DNA of 24,458 bases from CAZKTF01 sp964555565 (lineage in GTDB: Bacteria > Planctomycetota > JAJSAM01 > JAKLKS01), in assembly GCA_964555565.1 (NCBI GenBank), contig CAZKTF010000024.1:1-24458 (forward strand). Direction: 5' to 3'. Of this stretch, positions 14,230 to 22,759 are shown piece by piece. Position numbers and translations under genes: made by a program. The notes under the pieces were generated by a model that saw only the letters and a program-made list of their open reading frames with translations, did no database searches and had not been told where the DNA came from. Position 1 is the stretch's first letter. Each line of letters starts with the position of its first letter.

Positions 14230-15678
14230 TCAGTCCGCGAGGACGACGATCTGGACGGAGAACACGAGGGCGTTGGAGAGGCCGTGGGCGACCATGCAGG
14301 CGAGGATCGACCCGCGCCACTCCCGGGCGATGCTGAGGCCCACGGCGATGGCGCCGAGCGCCGGGATGGCCACCCAGCCCTGCGGGTGGATGGCCGCGAA
14401 CAGGAGCGCGTTCCCGCCCGCCGCGAGGAGGACGCTCAGCCCCCGCGGCAGCGCGGCGCTCGCCCCGCGGAGGTGGGCGTAGAGGAGTCCGCGGAAGGCC
14501 AGCTCCTCGACGAAGGGCGCGACGACGGCCGCCAGGAACAGGACGAGCACCTGCTGGACCGGGTCCCCCGAGGCGAGGGGCACGATCGCCGGGTGCGCGG
14601 GGCCGCCGAGCGGCGCGAGGGGCCCCTCCGGCGACGCATGGCCCGCCTGCAACTGGGCGAGGACGATCGTGACCACCACCCCGGCCGCGAGGAGCGGGAG
14701 CGTCATGACGTAGGTGGCCACACCGGCCAGGACCTCGCGCCACGCCGGGCCCGGGAGGGAGAGACCGAGGTCCCGCCGGAGCGTGGCCGCGGGGACCCCG
14801 CGAAGGCGTGGCCAGAACAGGGCGGCCAGGCTCCCCAGCGAGCAGGGGAGCGACAGCCAGAGCCCCGCCCCGCGCGGCGCGACGAGTGCCGCGAGGAGCT
14901 GGAGCCCGACGAGGAGGACGAGCCAGATCGCGAAGGCCTCCGCGTAGACCCCGGGGGGGGTCCCGCCCGGGTCGAACCGCAGGACGAGGCTCCTCCTCAG
15001 GAGGAGGACGAGGAAGACCACCCCCCCGGCGATGCCCGCCAGCAGAACGAGCACGGCCGCCCCCGCGATCACCAGCATCCCGAGCGCCGCCCGGCGCGCG
15101 GGGCCGACGACAGCCTCCCGGGTGGCCAGGTCCCCGCCTTCCGGCGCGAGGGCGAGCCTCCCGAACCAGTCGAGCGCCTCGAGGAGGATCGCCCGGTCCG
15201 GGGCGGGGACCGCGGCCGCGCGGGCGGGGAGGTCGGCCGCGGGGCCCTCCCAGAGCGCGCGGAGGATCCTCGAGACCTCGGCCTGCCGCGGGGTCGCCGC
15301 GACGCCCTCGGCGGCGAGGACCCGGTCCAACTCGTCGAGGGCGGCGAGTCCCTCGGCGGGACCGGACAGCTCCGCGACGACGACCGCGAAGCGCTGCCGG
15401 TGCCCGGCCGGGCCCCGGGAGAATTGGCGCAGGGCGCCGCCGCTCCCCCGTCCGTCCCCCGGGGAGGGGAGGAGTTCGGCCAACCCGACGACGGAGCGCG
15501 CCTGGATGCGGAACATCGCCTCCGCGATGCCCTCCGCCATCTCGGGGTCGCCCTCGCCGCCCGGGGGGAAGAAGTGGAGGGCGAGGACCCCGACCACGGC
15601 GGCCCAGGCGCGCAGGGTCCCGGCGAGGTACGCGCGCGACGCGGGGGGGACGGGGGCGGCCGGGCCCGGGATGTCCAT
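14230..15678 (-). CDS. CPBP-family intramembrane metalloprotease
   Basis: Membrane protein of 482 residues. After one N-terminal membrane segment, residues about 45-180 are a soluble helical region without recognised motifs. Multiple membrane segments follow from about 195. The CPBP/CAAX-protease signature is in the last third: E391-E392-L-A-F-R-G-L-L-Y, then L-F-A-A-I-H and finally V-A-H-G-L-S-N-A, giving the E-E-x3-R, F-x3-H and H-x3-N metal ligands. Such enzymes cleave membrane-near peptides; the substrate here is unknown. The ATG at 15678 fits a short cytoplasmic N-terminus. The extra soluble domain makes it longer than typical members (about 200-300 residues). Confidence 0.88.
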   Translation of the reverse strand: MDIPGPAAPVPPASRAYLAGTLRAWAAVVGVLALHFFPPGGEGDPEMAEGIAEAMFRIQARSVVGLAELLPSPGDGRGSGGALRQFSRGPAGHRQRFAVVVAELSGPAEGLAALDELDRVLAAEGVAATPRQAEVSRILRALWEGPAADLPARAAAVPAPDRAILLEALDWFGRLALAPEGGDLATREAVVGPARRAALGMLVIAGAAVLVLLAGIAGGVVFLVLLLRRSLVLRFDPGGTPPGVYAEAFAIWLVLLVGLQLLAALVAPRGAGLWLSLPCSLGSLAALFWPRLRGVPAATLRRDLGLSLPGPAWREVLAGVATYVMTLPLLAAGVVVTIVLAQLQAGHASPEGPLAPLGGPAHPAIVPLASGDPVQQVLVLFLAAVVAPFVEELAFRGLLYAHLRGASAALPRGLSVLLAAGGNALLFAAIHPQGWVAIPALGAIAVGLSIAREWRGSILACMVAHGLSNALVFSVQIVVLAD

Positions 15679-15718
15679 TGCTACCGGGCCGCCCCGGGCG
15701 GTCGGGAAGGGCCCCGGT

Positions 15719-16267
15719 TCACGCGCCGCCCGCGCCGGCGCACCGGACGCCGCCGGCGGGGCAGCCGGTGGGGCGGGCCCTCGCGTCGATGAGCCTCCCG
15801 AGGGCGTTCCCGCGGGCCACGTGGTGGGCGTAGTGGGCGTGGAGGCACTTCACCGTGCGGGTGTCGCGGACGCCGCCCACGCCCCGCTCCTGCACGCCCG
15901 CGAGGAGGCCCCCCCGCGCGAGCTCCTCCCGCTCCCCGGGCGCCAGCAGGGAGGCGCGCTCCGACGCGTAGGCCGTCCGGTCCGCGTCGAACGCCGCCGC
16001 CAGGGCCGGGTCCGAGGCGATCTCGCGCTCCAGCGCCCCGATCATCCCCCCGGACTCCAGCCGGGAGACCCCCTCGACGAGGGCCGGGCAGGAGAGCCAG
16101 AACAGGGTGGGGAACGGTTCGGGGCGGCCCCGGTCCCTGAGGACCGGGTGGACGCGGAGGACCGCCGGGAAGCCGTAGGGGCAGCGGCGCTCGACCCGGA
16201 ACTCCCCCCGGGGGGTGCGCCCCAACTGGCGCGCGACGACATCGGCGTCGGCCGGTCGGGGTTCCAT
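15719..16267 (-). CDS. DUF501 domain protein
   Basis: Protein of 182 residues matching the DUF501 pattern: R-R-C-P-Y-G-F-P-A-V-L near the N-terminus, then P-F-P-T-L-F-W-L-S-C-P and V-S-R-L-E-S-G-G-M, and near the C-terminus V-K-C-L-H-A-H-Y-A-H-H-V-A-R-G-N. The conserved Cys and His residues suggest metal binding, but the family has no assigned function that I know. In many bacteria it lies near ppx/gppA and enolase; neither is here. A TACCAT at 16285-16290 on the minus strand is a candidate -10 box. It is divergent from the kinase gene with 122 nt between them. Confidence 0.85.
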   Translation of the reverse strand: MEPRPADADVVARQLGRTPRGEFRVERRCPYGFPAVLRVHPVLRDRGRPEPFPTLFWLSCPALVEGVSRLESGGMIGALEREIASDPALAAAFDADRTAYASERASLLAPGEREELARGGLLAGVQERGVGGVRDTRTVKCLHAHYAHHVARGNALGRLIDARARPTGCPAGGVRCAGAGGA

Positions 16268-16359
16268 GCGGGTGCTCCGCGGGGATGGTACCCGCGGCCG
16301 GGGACGGCCCGGAGGACTCGCGCCGAACGGAAACTGCCTGGAACGACCCGCCCTGCCGA

Positions 16360-16365
16360 TAGAGT
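16360..16365 (+). promoter_or_regulatory. Candidate -10 box (TAGAGT)
   Basis: TAGAGT lies 24 nt before the ATG of the hybrid histidine kinase gene. The 5' leader would be about 17 nt. A weak purine-rich stretch (GGGGGGGACAGGAG) precedes the ATG. Confidence 0.4.
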
Positions 16366-16389
16366 CTCCCGGGGGGGACAGGAGCGCGC

Positions 16390-18399
16390 ATGCGGGAGAC
16401 CCCGGCGCCGCGGGGACGAGAGGACCGCCTTCCCTCCACGCCCGGCCCGGCCCCTTCCCCGGGAGGGGAGCACCTCCTCGACGCGGTCCCGGTCCCGCTC
16501 CTCCTCCTCGACGAGGGGCTACGCGTGCGCGTGGCGAACCGGGCCTTCCGGGCGGCCTTTCCCGGGCCGGGGAAGCCGGGAGGCCTCTCGGTCGAGGACG
16601 TACTCCGCGCGGAGGGGCTGCGGGAGCGCGCCCTCCAGGTCCTCGCCACGGGCGCCTCGCGGGAGGAGCAGGTCGTCGAGGTCCCCGGCCCCTCCGGCCC
16701 GCGGTTCCTCCGCGTGGCCGTGTCCCCCTCGGGGCCCTTCGGCGGCGGGGGCCGCCTCCTCCTCGCGCTGGAGGACGTGACCGAGCAGGTCCGCCTCGTC
16801 TCCACCGTCCGGGAGGTCCGGGAGCGGATGGAGCGCGGCCACTCCTTCCTGGCGGCGGTCCTCGACAACATGGAGGACGGGGTCGTCGCCTGCGACCCGC
16901 GGGGGAACCCCGTCTTCCTCAACCGCGCGGCGCGGGAGCTCCTCGGGGTCGTGGCCGGCGCCAGCGCGGGCTGGGACTTCCCCCTCTTCGCCCCGGGCGG
17001 GGCGACGCCGATCCCGGGTCCCGACACGCCGCTCCAGCGGGCGCTCCGGGGCGAGACGGTCGAGGACCAGGAGGTGACGGCGCGGCCCCCGGGCGGGAAG
17101 CCGCGCACCCTGCTGGCGAGCGCCCGCCGGTTCGCGGGGCCCTCCGGGGAGGCCTTCGGCGCGATCGCGGTGCTCCGGGACATCACGGAGGAGCAGCTCC
17201 GCCAGGCCCAGAAGATGGAGGCGATCGGGAGCCTCGCCGGGGGCGTCGCGCACGACTTCAACAACCTCCTCACCGCGATGCTCGGCTACTCCGGCTCCGT
17301 GCTCCAGCGCCTCCCGGCGGACTCCCCGATCCGGCGCGAGGTGGAGCAGATCGAGAAGGCCGCGGAGCGCGGCGCCGGGCTCACGCGCCAGCTCCTCGCC
17401 TTCAGCCGGCGCCAGGTCGTCGCGCAGGAGTTCGTGGACCTGGGCGAGGTCGTGCGGGGGATGGTCCCGATGCTCCGCCGCCTCCTCGGGGAGGACGTGG
17501 TCCTCGTCACGACCGCCGGGCCCGAGCCCGCCCGCGTCCACGGGGACCGCGGGAAGCTGGAGCAGGTCGTCATGAACCTGGTCGTGAACGCGCGGGACGC
17601 CATGCCCCGGGGCGGCACGATCACCATCCTCACCGCGGCGGCCGCGCTGGACGAGGAGTTCGCGCGGACCCGGCCCGGCGTGGCGCCGGGGCCCCACGTC
17701 CTCCTCGCGGTCGCGGACACGGGCGTCGGGATGGACGCGGAGACGCGCTCCCACCTCTTCGAGCCCTTCTTCACGACCAAGGGACCGGAGAAGGGGACCG
17801 GTCTCGGCCTCGCCACCGTGTACGGGATCGTCAAGCAGGGCGGCGGGCACATCGAGCTGGAGAGCGAGCCCGGGCGCGGGACGACCTTCCAGGTCTGGTT
17901 CCCGCGGGCCGACGGCGCGGGGCGGGAGGGGGCCCGGGCCGGCACGGCGGGGGAGCGGCAGGACGCGGCCACCCCGCCCCCCCGGGGGACCGAGACGGTC
18001 CTCCTGGTCGAGGACGAGCGGATGGTCCGGGCGCTGGTCGGGGAGGTGCTCCGCTCGGCCGGGTACGCGGTCCTCGAGGCGCGCGACGGGGAGGACGCGC
18101 TCGAGGTCGCCGCCCGCCCCGGCGCGCTCGACCTCCTGCTCTCCGACGTCGTCATGCCGCGCCTGAACGGGCCCGCCATGGCGGGCCGCCTGCGCGCGAG
18201 CCGCGGCGGGCTCCGGGTCCTCTTCATGTCCGGCTACACGGACCGCCACCGCGTGAACGTGGAGTCGCCGGGGACCGGGTTCCTCCAGAAGCCCTTCACG
18301 CCCGGGGACATCCTCCGGAAAGTCCGCGAGGTCCTGGACGGGCCCCCGCCGGCGGCCGGTGCGGACCCGTCAGAACCTCAGCGCCCGTCCCACTCGTAG
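16390..18399 (+). CDS. Soluble hybrid histidine kinase (PAS-PAS-HisKA-HATPase-REC)
   Basis: Protein of 669 residues without membrane segments, so it probably senses a cytoplasmic signal. Two PAS-like domains lie at about 25-135 (L-L-D-A-V-P-V-P-L-L-L-L-D-E) and 155-270 (F-L-A-A-V-L-D-N-M-E-D-G-V-V-A). The HisKA H-box is L-A-G-G-V-A-H288-D-F-N-N-L-L, typical of the HDFNN hybrid kinases. The ATPase shows the N-box (N-L-V-V-N-A-R-D-A-M), D-T-G-V-G-M, F-F-T-T-K and G-T-G-L-G-L. A receiver covers about 535-655: V-E-D-E-R, phosphoacceptor D586 in L-L-L-S-D-V-V-M-P, and L-Q-K-P-F. The output partner is not encoded nearby; the lone receiver at 2388 is one possibility. Its last 22 nt overlap the convergent glycosyltransferase gene. 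Confidence 0.92.
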   Translation: MRETPAPRGREDRLPSTPGPAPSPGGEHLLDAVPVPLLLLDEGLRVRVANRAFRAAFPGPGKPGGLSVEDVLRAEGLRERALQVLATGASREEQVVEVPGPSGPRFLRVAVSPSGPFGGGGRLLLALEDVTEQVRLVSTVREVRERMERGHSFLAAVLDNMEDGVVACDPRGNPVFLNRAARELLGVVAGASAGWDFPLFAPGGATPIPGPDTPLQRALRGETVEDQEVTARPPGGKPRTLLASARRFAGPSGEAFGAIAVLRDITEEQLRQAQKMEAIGSLAGGVAHDFNNLLTAMLGYSGSVLQRLPADSPIRREVEQIEKAAERGAGLTRQLLAFSRRQVVAQEFVDLGEVVRGMVPMLRRLLGEDVVLVTTAGPEPARVHGDRGKLEQVVMNLVVNARDAMPRGGTITILTAAAALDEEFARTRPGVAPGPHVLLAVADTGVGMDAETRSHLFEPFFTTKGPEKGTGLGLATVYGIVKQGGGHIELESEPGRGTTFQVWFPRADGAGREGARAGTAGERQDAATPPPRGTETVLLVEDERMVRALVGEVLRSAGYAVLEARDGEDALEVAARPGALDLLLSDVVMPRLNGPAMAGRLRASRGGLRVLFMSGYTDRHRVNVESPGTGFLQKPFTPGDILRKVREVLDGPPPAAGADPSEPQRPSHS

Positions 18400-19910
18400 A
18401 GGTCGTAGGGGGTCCCGCCCGCGACGCCGTCGCCGACGCGGCGGAGGGTGGCCCGGAGGGCGGGGGAGATCCCCTTCTCGGGCCACTCGCGGACCGCCTG
18501 CTCGAGCTTGCGCGGCTCCGCCAGGACCACGACGGGGCGGCCCCCCGCGGCCTCGCGGAGCTGCGCCTCGTTCCAGGCCACGGGGATCGTCCGGCGGAGC
18601 GGGAAGGTGAACTGCCCCTGGTCCCCCTCGCCGACGCGGAAGAGGACGAGCGGGCGGCCGGCCGCGACGCGGTCCGCCTCCGCGACGAAGGCGCGCCCCG
18701 CCTCCCCGGGGTCCTCCATGCGGGCACGGACGAGGTCCGTCGCCAGCGCCCCCGCGCCGAGGAGGAGCCCGGCCGCGCAGGCCGCCCCCCGGAGCCCGAG
18801 GAGGCGGAGCGGCGGGACGAGGCGGGCCCAGCCGCCGAAGGCCGCCACGGTCCACCGCACCGTGGCCGCGGGGACGCCGCCCAGGAGCCCGCGGTCCGCG
18901 GCCACGACCGCCCCCGCCGCGAGCAGCGCGAGGGCCGGGTAGAGGGGGAGGAGGTACCCCGCGCGCTTGGACGCGAACAGGCTGAACAGCAGGATCCCCC
19001 CGAGGGCCCAGCAGAGGGGCCCGAGGAGGAGGGCCCGGACCTCCGCGCTCCGGAACGCGGCAGCGGCCCCGGCGAGGGCCGGGATCATCCAGGGGAGGGC
19101 GTAGAGGAACACGCCCGCGTAGTAGAGGGGGCCCGCCGCGTGGTCGGCCCCGCTGCCGAGGCGCTTCCCGAGCTGCCCGTCGAGGAAGGACAGGAGCCCC
19201 TCGTCCCCCGCCTCCGCTCGCACGGCGAGGAGCCAGGGGGCCGCGACCGCGATCCCGAGGAGGACGGGCAGCCAGAGGTGCAGGCGGAGGATCGCCCGCG
19301 CGTCGCGGCGGAACGCCAGGAACCCCGCGGCCGCCACCGCGGGGACGGCGAGCCCGGCGAGCCCCTTCGAGAGGAAGGCCAGCCCCGCGAAGGGCCCCGC
19401 GAGCGCGGCCCACCTCCAGGAGCCCCGCGCGTGGCCCCGGAAGAAGCAGGCCAGCGAGAGGGTCGTGAAGGCCGCCAGCGGCGCGTCGGTGGTGCAGGCC
19501 CGGAACCGGTCGAAGGCGAAGGGGGTCCCGACGAGGAGCAGCGCCGCGAGGAGCCCCGCCCCGGCGCCCAGCAGCGTCTCCCCGATCGCCCAGGTCGCGA
19601 GCGCCGCGGCGACGCCGAAGAGCGCGGTGACGACGCGGGCCGCGGCGTCCGAGGGTCCCCCCGCGACGCGGAAGCCCTCGCCGAGGAGCCATGGGTAGAG
19701 CGGCGGCTTCTCGAGGAACTCGCGGCCGTTGAGGTGGGGGACCGCGCCCCACTCCCCCTGCCAGTACCCGCGGGCGAGCTCCGCCTCCCGCGGCTCGTCC
19801 GGGTTGCGGAGCGCGCGACTCCCGGGGAACGCGAGGAGGAGCGCGGCCGCGAGGAGGAGGACCCCCAGCGCCCCCCGCCACCCCGAGGGCAGGCCCGCCG
19901 TGGGAGTCAC
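18378..19910 (-). CDS. ArnT/PMT-like membrane glycosyltransferase (GT-C fold)
   Basis: Membrane protein of 510 residues with about ten hydrophobic segments. The first segment is followed by R-N-P-D-E-P-R-E-A-E-L-A-R, the GT39/GT83 signature with the catalytic Asp, and then H-L-N-G-R-E-F-L-E-K-P-P-L-Y-P-W, a conserved substrate loop. The family uses polyprenyl-phosphate sugars to modify lipid A, proteins or cell-surface polymers on the outer face of the membrane. The C-terminal ~120 residues are a soluble region, as in ArnT relatives. GTG 19910 overlaps the stop of the TolB-like gene (GTGA), so the pair is translationally coupled. Confidence 0.88.
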   Translation of the reverse strand: MTPTAGLPSGWRGALGVLLLAAALLLAFPGSRALRNPDEPREAELARGYWQGEWGAVPHLNGREFLEKPPLYPWLLGEGFRVAGGPSDAAARVVTALFGVAAALATWAIGETLLGAGAGLLAALLLVGTPFAFDRFRACTTDAPLAAFTTLSLACFFRGHARGSWRWAALAGPFAGLAFLSKGLAGLAVPAVAAAGFLAFRRDARAILRLHLWLPVLLGIAVAAPWLLAVRAEAGDEGLLSFLDGQLGKRLGSGADHAAGPLYYAGVFLYALPWMIPALAGAAAAFRSAEVRALLLGPLCWALGGILLFSLFASKRAGYLLPLYPALALLAAGAVVAADRGLLGGVPAATVRWTVAAFGGWARLVPPLRLLGLRGAACAAGLLLGAGALATDLVRARMEDPGEAGRAFVAEADRVAAGRPLVLFRVGEGDQGQFTFPLRRTIPVAWNEAQLREAAGGRPVVVLAEPRKLEQAVREWPEKGISPALRATLRRVGDGVAGGTPYDLYEWDGR

Positions 19911-21055
19911 TCCACCCAGTCCGCCAGGAAGACGTTGGTCTCGCCCCGCCGCGCCCCGTGGCGGTTGGAGCAGAACGCGAGCGTCTTCCCGTCGGGGGAG
20001 AACATCGGGAACCCGTCGAAGCCCTCGGAGGCGGTGATCCTCTCGAGCCCCGTGCCGTCCTCGCCCACGAGCCAGAGATCGAACTCGCGGCCCTTCGGGT
20101 CGCCCATGTTGCTCGAGAACAGGATCCGCCTCCCGTCCGGGTGGAAGTAGGGGGCGAAGTCGGCCTTCCCGTTGTCCGTCACCCGGCGGCGGTTCGACCC
20201 GTCCGCGTTCGAGGTGAGGATCTCCATCCGCGTGGGCCGCACGAGCCCCTGCGCGAGGAGGGCCCGGTACTCCTCCAGCGCAGGCCCCGCGGCGGGGTGG
20301 TGGCCGCGGTAGACGAGGCGCTTCGAGTCCGGGCTGAAGAAGGCGCCGCCGTCGTAGCCGGGCTCCCGGGTCACGCGGCGGAGGTCGCTCCCGTCGAGGC
20401 CCATGGTGTAGAGCTCCAGGTCCCCGTCCCGCGTGCTGGTGAACACGATCCGCTTCCCGTCGGGGGAGACCACGGCCTCGGCGTCGTAGCCCGGGGAACC
20501 GGCGAGGCGGCGGAGGGGACCCCCGTCCAGGTCCGCCACGAAGAGGTCGAAGGTCGGGTGGACCGCCCAGGTGTACCCGTGGCTCATGTCGGGCGGCGGC
20601 GGGGGGTCCGGGGAGGCCTCGTGGGTCGAGGCGAAGAGGACCTGCCGGTCGCCGGGGAGGAAGTAGGAGCAGGTGCACTTGCCCGTCCCCGTGGAGACGA
20701 GCCTGAGGTCGGTGCCGTCCCGGGAGACCACGTAGATCTGGTCCGCGGGGACCCCCGCCCCGCGGTGCTGGAAGCACAGGCGCGTCCCGTCGAAGGACCA
20801 GTAGGCCTCGGCGTTCTCCCCCTCGAAGGTGAGCTGGCGGACGTTGCGGAGGTGCGGCTCCCGCGGGTCGTCTCCCCATGGGCGCGTCCCGCGCCCCGCG
20901 AAGGGACGGGTCGCGGGGTCCTCGGCGCGGGAGTCCCCCGCGTGGTCCGTGGCGGAGAGCGGCGCGGGCTTCCCCGCCGGCGGGGGCGGCCCGGGGGAGC
21001 CGCAGGCGCCGGGCGCGGCGGCGAAGAGGAGGGCGAGGCCCGTGCGGCGGCGCAT
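19907..21055 (-). CDS. TolB-like beta-propeller lipoprotein (PD40 repeats)
   Basis: Protein of 382 residues. The N-terminus (MRRRTGLALLFAAAPGAC) is a probable lipoprotein signal with a slightly atypical lipobox P-G-A-C. From about residue 75, PD40/WD40-like repeats are clear: R-Q-L-T-F-E-G-E-N-A-E-A-Y-W-S-F-D-G, A-V-V-S-P-D-G-K-R-I-V-F-T-S-T-R, F-F-S-P-D-S-K-R-L-V-Y-R, Y-F-H-P-D-G-R-R-I-L-F-S-S and M-F-S-P-D-G-K-T-L-A-F-C-S-N-R. It lacks the TolB amidohydrolase-like N-terminal domain. Such proteins bind partners in the periplasm. A TATCCT at 21087-21092 (minus) is a candidate -10. It is coupled to the glycosyltransferase downstream. Confidence 0.87.
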   Translation of the reverse strand: MRRRTGLALLFAAAPGACGSPGPPPPAGKPAPLSATDHAGDSRAEDPATRPFAGRGTRPWGDDPREPHLRNVRQLTFEGENAEAYWSFDGTRLCFQHRGAGVPADQIYVVSRDGTDLRLVSTGTGKCTCSYFLPGDRQVLFASTHEASPDPPPPPDMSHGYTWAVHPTFDLFVADLDGGPLRRLAGSPGYDAEAVVSPDGKRIVFTSTRDGDLELYTMGLDGSDLRRVTREPGYDGGAFFSPDSKRLVYRGHHPAAGPALEEYRALLAQGLVRPTRMEILTSNADGSNRRRVTDNGKADFAPYFHPDGRRILFSSNMGDPKGREFDLWLVGEDGTGLERITASEGFDGFPMFSPDGKTLAFCSNRHGARRGETNVFLADWVE

Positions 21056-21099
21056 GTTGGGGGCTCCGAGGTCGCCGACCCGGATGAGGATACGACGCC

Positions 21100-22683
21100 C
21101 TACCGCGGGGCGGGCCTCTCCTTCGGCGGGAACTTCAGCGCGAGCGTCCGGACCTCCCCGGTGGCGAGGTCCACGACGCGGACGGCGTGGTTGTTGGTGT
21201 CGGCCACGAAGAGCCGGTCCCCGAGGACGGCGAGACCCGAGGGCTCGTGGAAGGACGCCCGCGCGGCGGGGCCGTCCTCCTTCCCCGGCTTCCCGGTCCC
21301 GGAGAAGGCGCGCGCCTCGCGCGTCACGGGGTCGAGCGTCTTCACCCGGTGGTTGTAGGTGTCGGCCAGGAGGAGGCGCCCCCCGTGGACCGCCACCGCG
21401 AGGGGGTGCTGGAGGAGGACCTCCTCCCCCTTCCCGTCCCGGTCCCCGAAGTCGAAGAGCCCGGTCCCGACGAGCGTGCGCACCCGCCCCGAGGGGATCT
21501 CGACGGCGCGCACCGCGCTGTCCTCGCTGTCCGCCACGAAGAGCGTGTCGCCGCGGACCGCGAGGCCGCTCGGCTGGCTGAAGGCCGCCTCGCGCGGGCC
21601 GCCGTCGGCGATGTCCTCGCGCCCGCTCCCGGAGAAGGGGGCCACGGTGCCCTTGGCGGGGTCGTGGACCCACAGGCGGTGGTCCCCGGCCATGGCGACG
21701 TAGACCTTCCCGCCCACGAAGGCCACGTCCCAGGGGCTGTTGAGCGGGGTCTCGCGCGCGGGGGCCTCGAACCATCCCGGGCGGAGCTCCTGCCGCCCGG
21801 TCCCCGCGGCGGTCTCGACGCGGCGGGTCTTGAGGTCGGCGCGGCGGAGCCGGTGGCCCTCGGTGTCCGCGATCCAGAGGGCCTGCCCGTCGAGGGCGAG
21901 TCCCTGGGGCCGGCGGAAGGAGGCCGCGGCGAAGTCCCCGTCGGCGCCCCCCGACTCGCCGGACCCGAGCACGTCCAGCACCCGGCCGTCGAGGTCGGCC
22001 ACGAGGACGCGGTGGTGGTTGCTGTCGGCGACGAACAGGCGCGGCGGGTCCCCGCCGGCGGCCACCTTCCCCGGGTAGGCCAGGGCGGCCATGTCCGCGG
22101 GGGCCTCGGGCACGCGCAGGCCGGGGAGGGGGTCGCGCTTGAGGGTGCCGCGGGCTTCCGCGTCCTTCACGACCTTCGCGATGGCGCGGTCGAGGACCTC
22201 GTAGTTCCCCTCGCCGGAGACCGAGCCGACGACCGTCCCCGCGGGGTCCACGAGGACGAGCGTGGGCCAGGCGCGCACGCCGTAGGCCTTCCAGATCGCG
22301 TAGTCGGCGTCGTTCGCGATCGGGTGGCGCAGCCCGTAGCGGGCCGCGGCCAGGCGGATCCCCTCCGTGGACTTCTCCCCCGCGAACTTCCCCGAGTGGA
22401 TGCCGACGACCGTCAGCTCCCGCGCGTACTTCCCCTCGAGCCTCTTCAGGTCGGGGAAGACGTGCACGCAGTTGATTCAGCCGTAGGTCCAGAAGTCGAG
22501 GAGGACGACCCGCCCGCGGAGGTCGGCGAGGCGGAGCGGCTTCTCGACGCCCACCCAGCCGAGGGCGCCGTCGAACTCGGGGGCGCGCACGGGCTTCCCT
22601 CCTTCCCCGTCCTCCGCGCCGACGGGAACGCCGAGGAACGCCAGGGCGAGGACCGCGGCGGCCGCGCCGACGGGGATCCGCAT
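21100..22683 (-). CDS. Selenoprotein: thioredoxin-like domain (UINC) fused to NHL repeats
   Basis: Predicted exported protein of 527 residues with the TGA at codon 69. Residues 1-23 form a signal peptide (MRIPVGAAAAVLALAFLG then VPVGA). The thioredoxin-like domain covers about 35-190: V-V-L-L-D-F-W-T-Y-G-U69-I-N-C72-V-H-V-F-P-D-L, then V-V-G-I-H-S-G-K-F and the cis-Pro A-W-P-T-L-V-L-V-D. Cys-type relatives read about F-W-T-Y-x-C-I-N-C, so Sec replaces the resolving-pair Cys. Residues about 205-515 hold NHL repeats (L-F-V-A-D-S-N-H-H-R-V; L-W-I-A-D-T-E-G-H-R-L; L-F-V-A-D-T-N-N-H-A-V), a beta-propeller. The ATG 22683 has a strong GGAAGGAG 8 nt upstream, unlike the other Sec genes here. An initiation at the internal GTG near 22467 would lose the active site. 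Confidence 0.9.
22429..22459 (-). promoter_or_regulatory. Candidate SECIS hairpin of the NHL gene (weaker)
   Basis: On the minus strand CTTCCCC pairs perfectly with GGGGAAG, enclosing an inner CCT-GAAG-AGG hairpin. The apical loop begins about 29 nt after the TGA, but it lacks G-U. This is the least typical of the candidates. Confidence 0.3.
22477..22479 (-). other. In-frame TGA read as selenocysteine (Sec69)
   Basis: The TGA lies in D-F-W-T-Y-G-U-I-N-C, matching the first Cys of the CINC motif in thioredoxin/NHL proteins. The frame is open for 68 codons before and 458 after. Confidence 0.9.
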
Positions 22684-22700
22684 GGCCGGGACTCCTTCCC

Positions 22701-22719
22701 GCGGCCCGGGACGGGCCGC
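22701..22719 (-). terminator. GC hairpin between the BI-1-like and NHL genes
   Basis: GCGGCCCG-GGA-CGGGCCGC is a perfect 8-bp hairpin, 18 nt upstream of the NHL gene start and downstream of the BI-1-like stop. It could end or attenuate upstream transcription. No T-run follows. Confidence 0.4.
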
Positions 22720-22759
22720 GCGTTCCCTCGACCCCGGCACGGCTCTCCCTGTTCCCGCT

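Noticed and set aside
16215..20150. A 1311-codon open frame on the plus strand
   Set aside because: It crosses the kinase gene in the wrong frame and lies antisense to the glycosyltransferase and TolB-like genes; the sequence is Arg/Gly/Glu-rich without recognisable domains.
1380..22683. UGA recoded to Trp or Gly genome-wide (alternative genetic code)
   Set aside because: Many complete genes here end in TGA at sensible domain ends, some in GTGA overlaps with the next gene (11599, 13807, 19907). Only TGAs at redox-Cys positions are read through.
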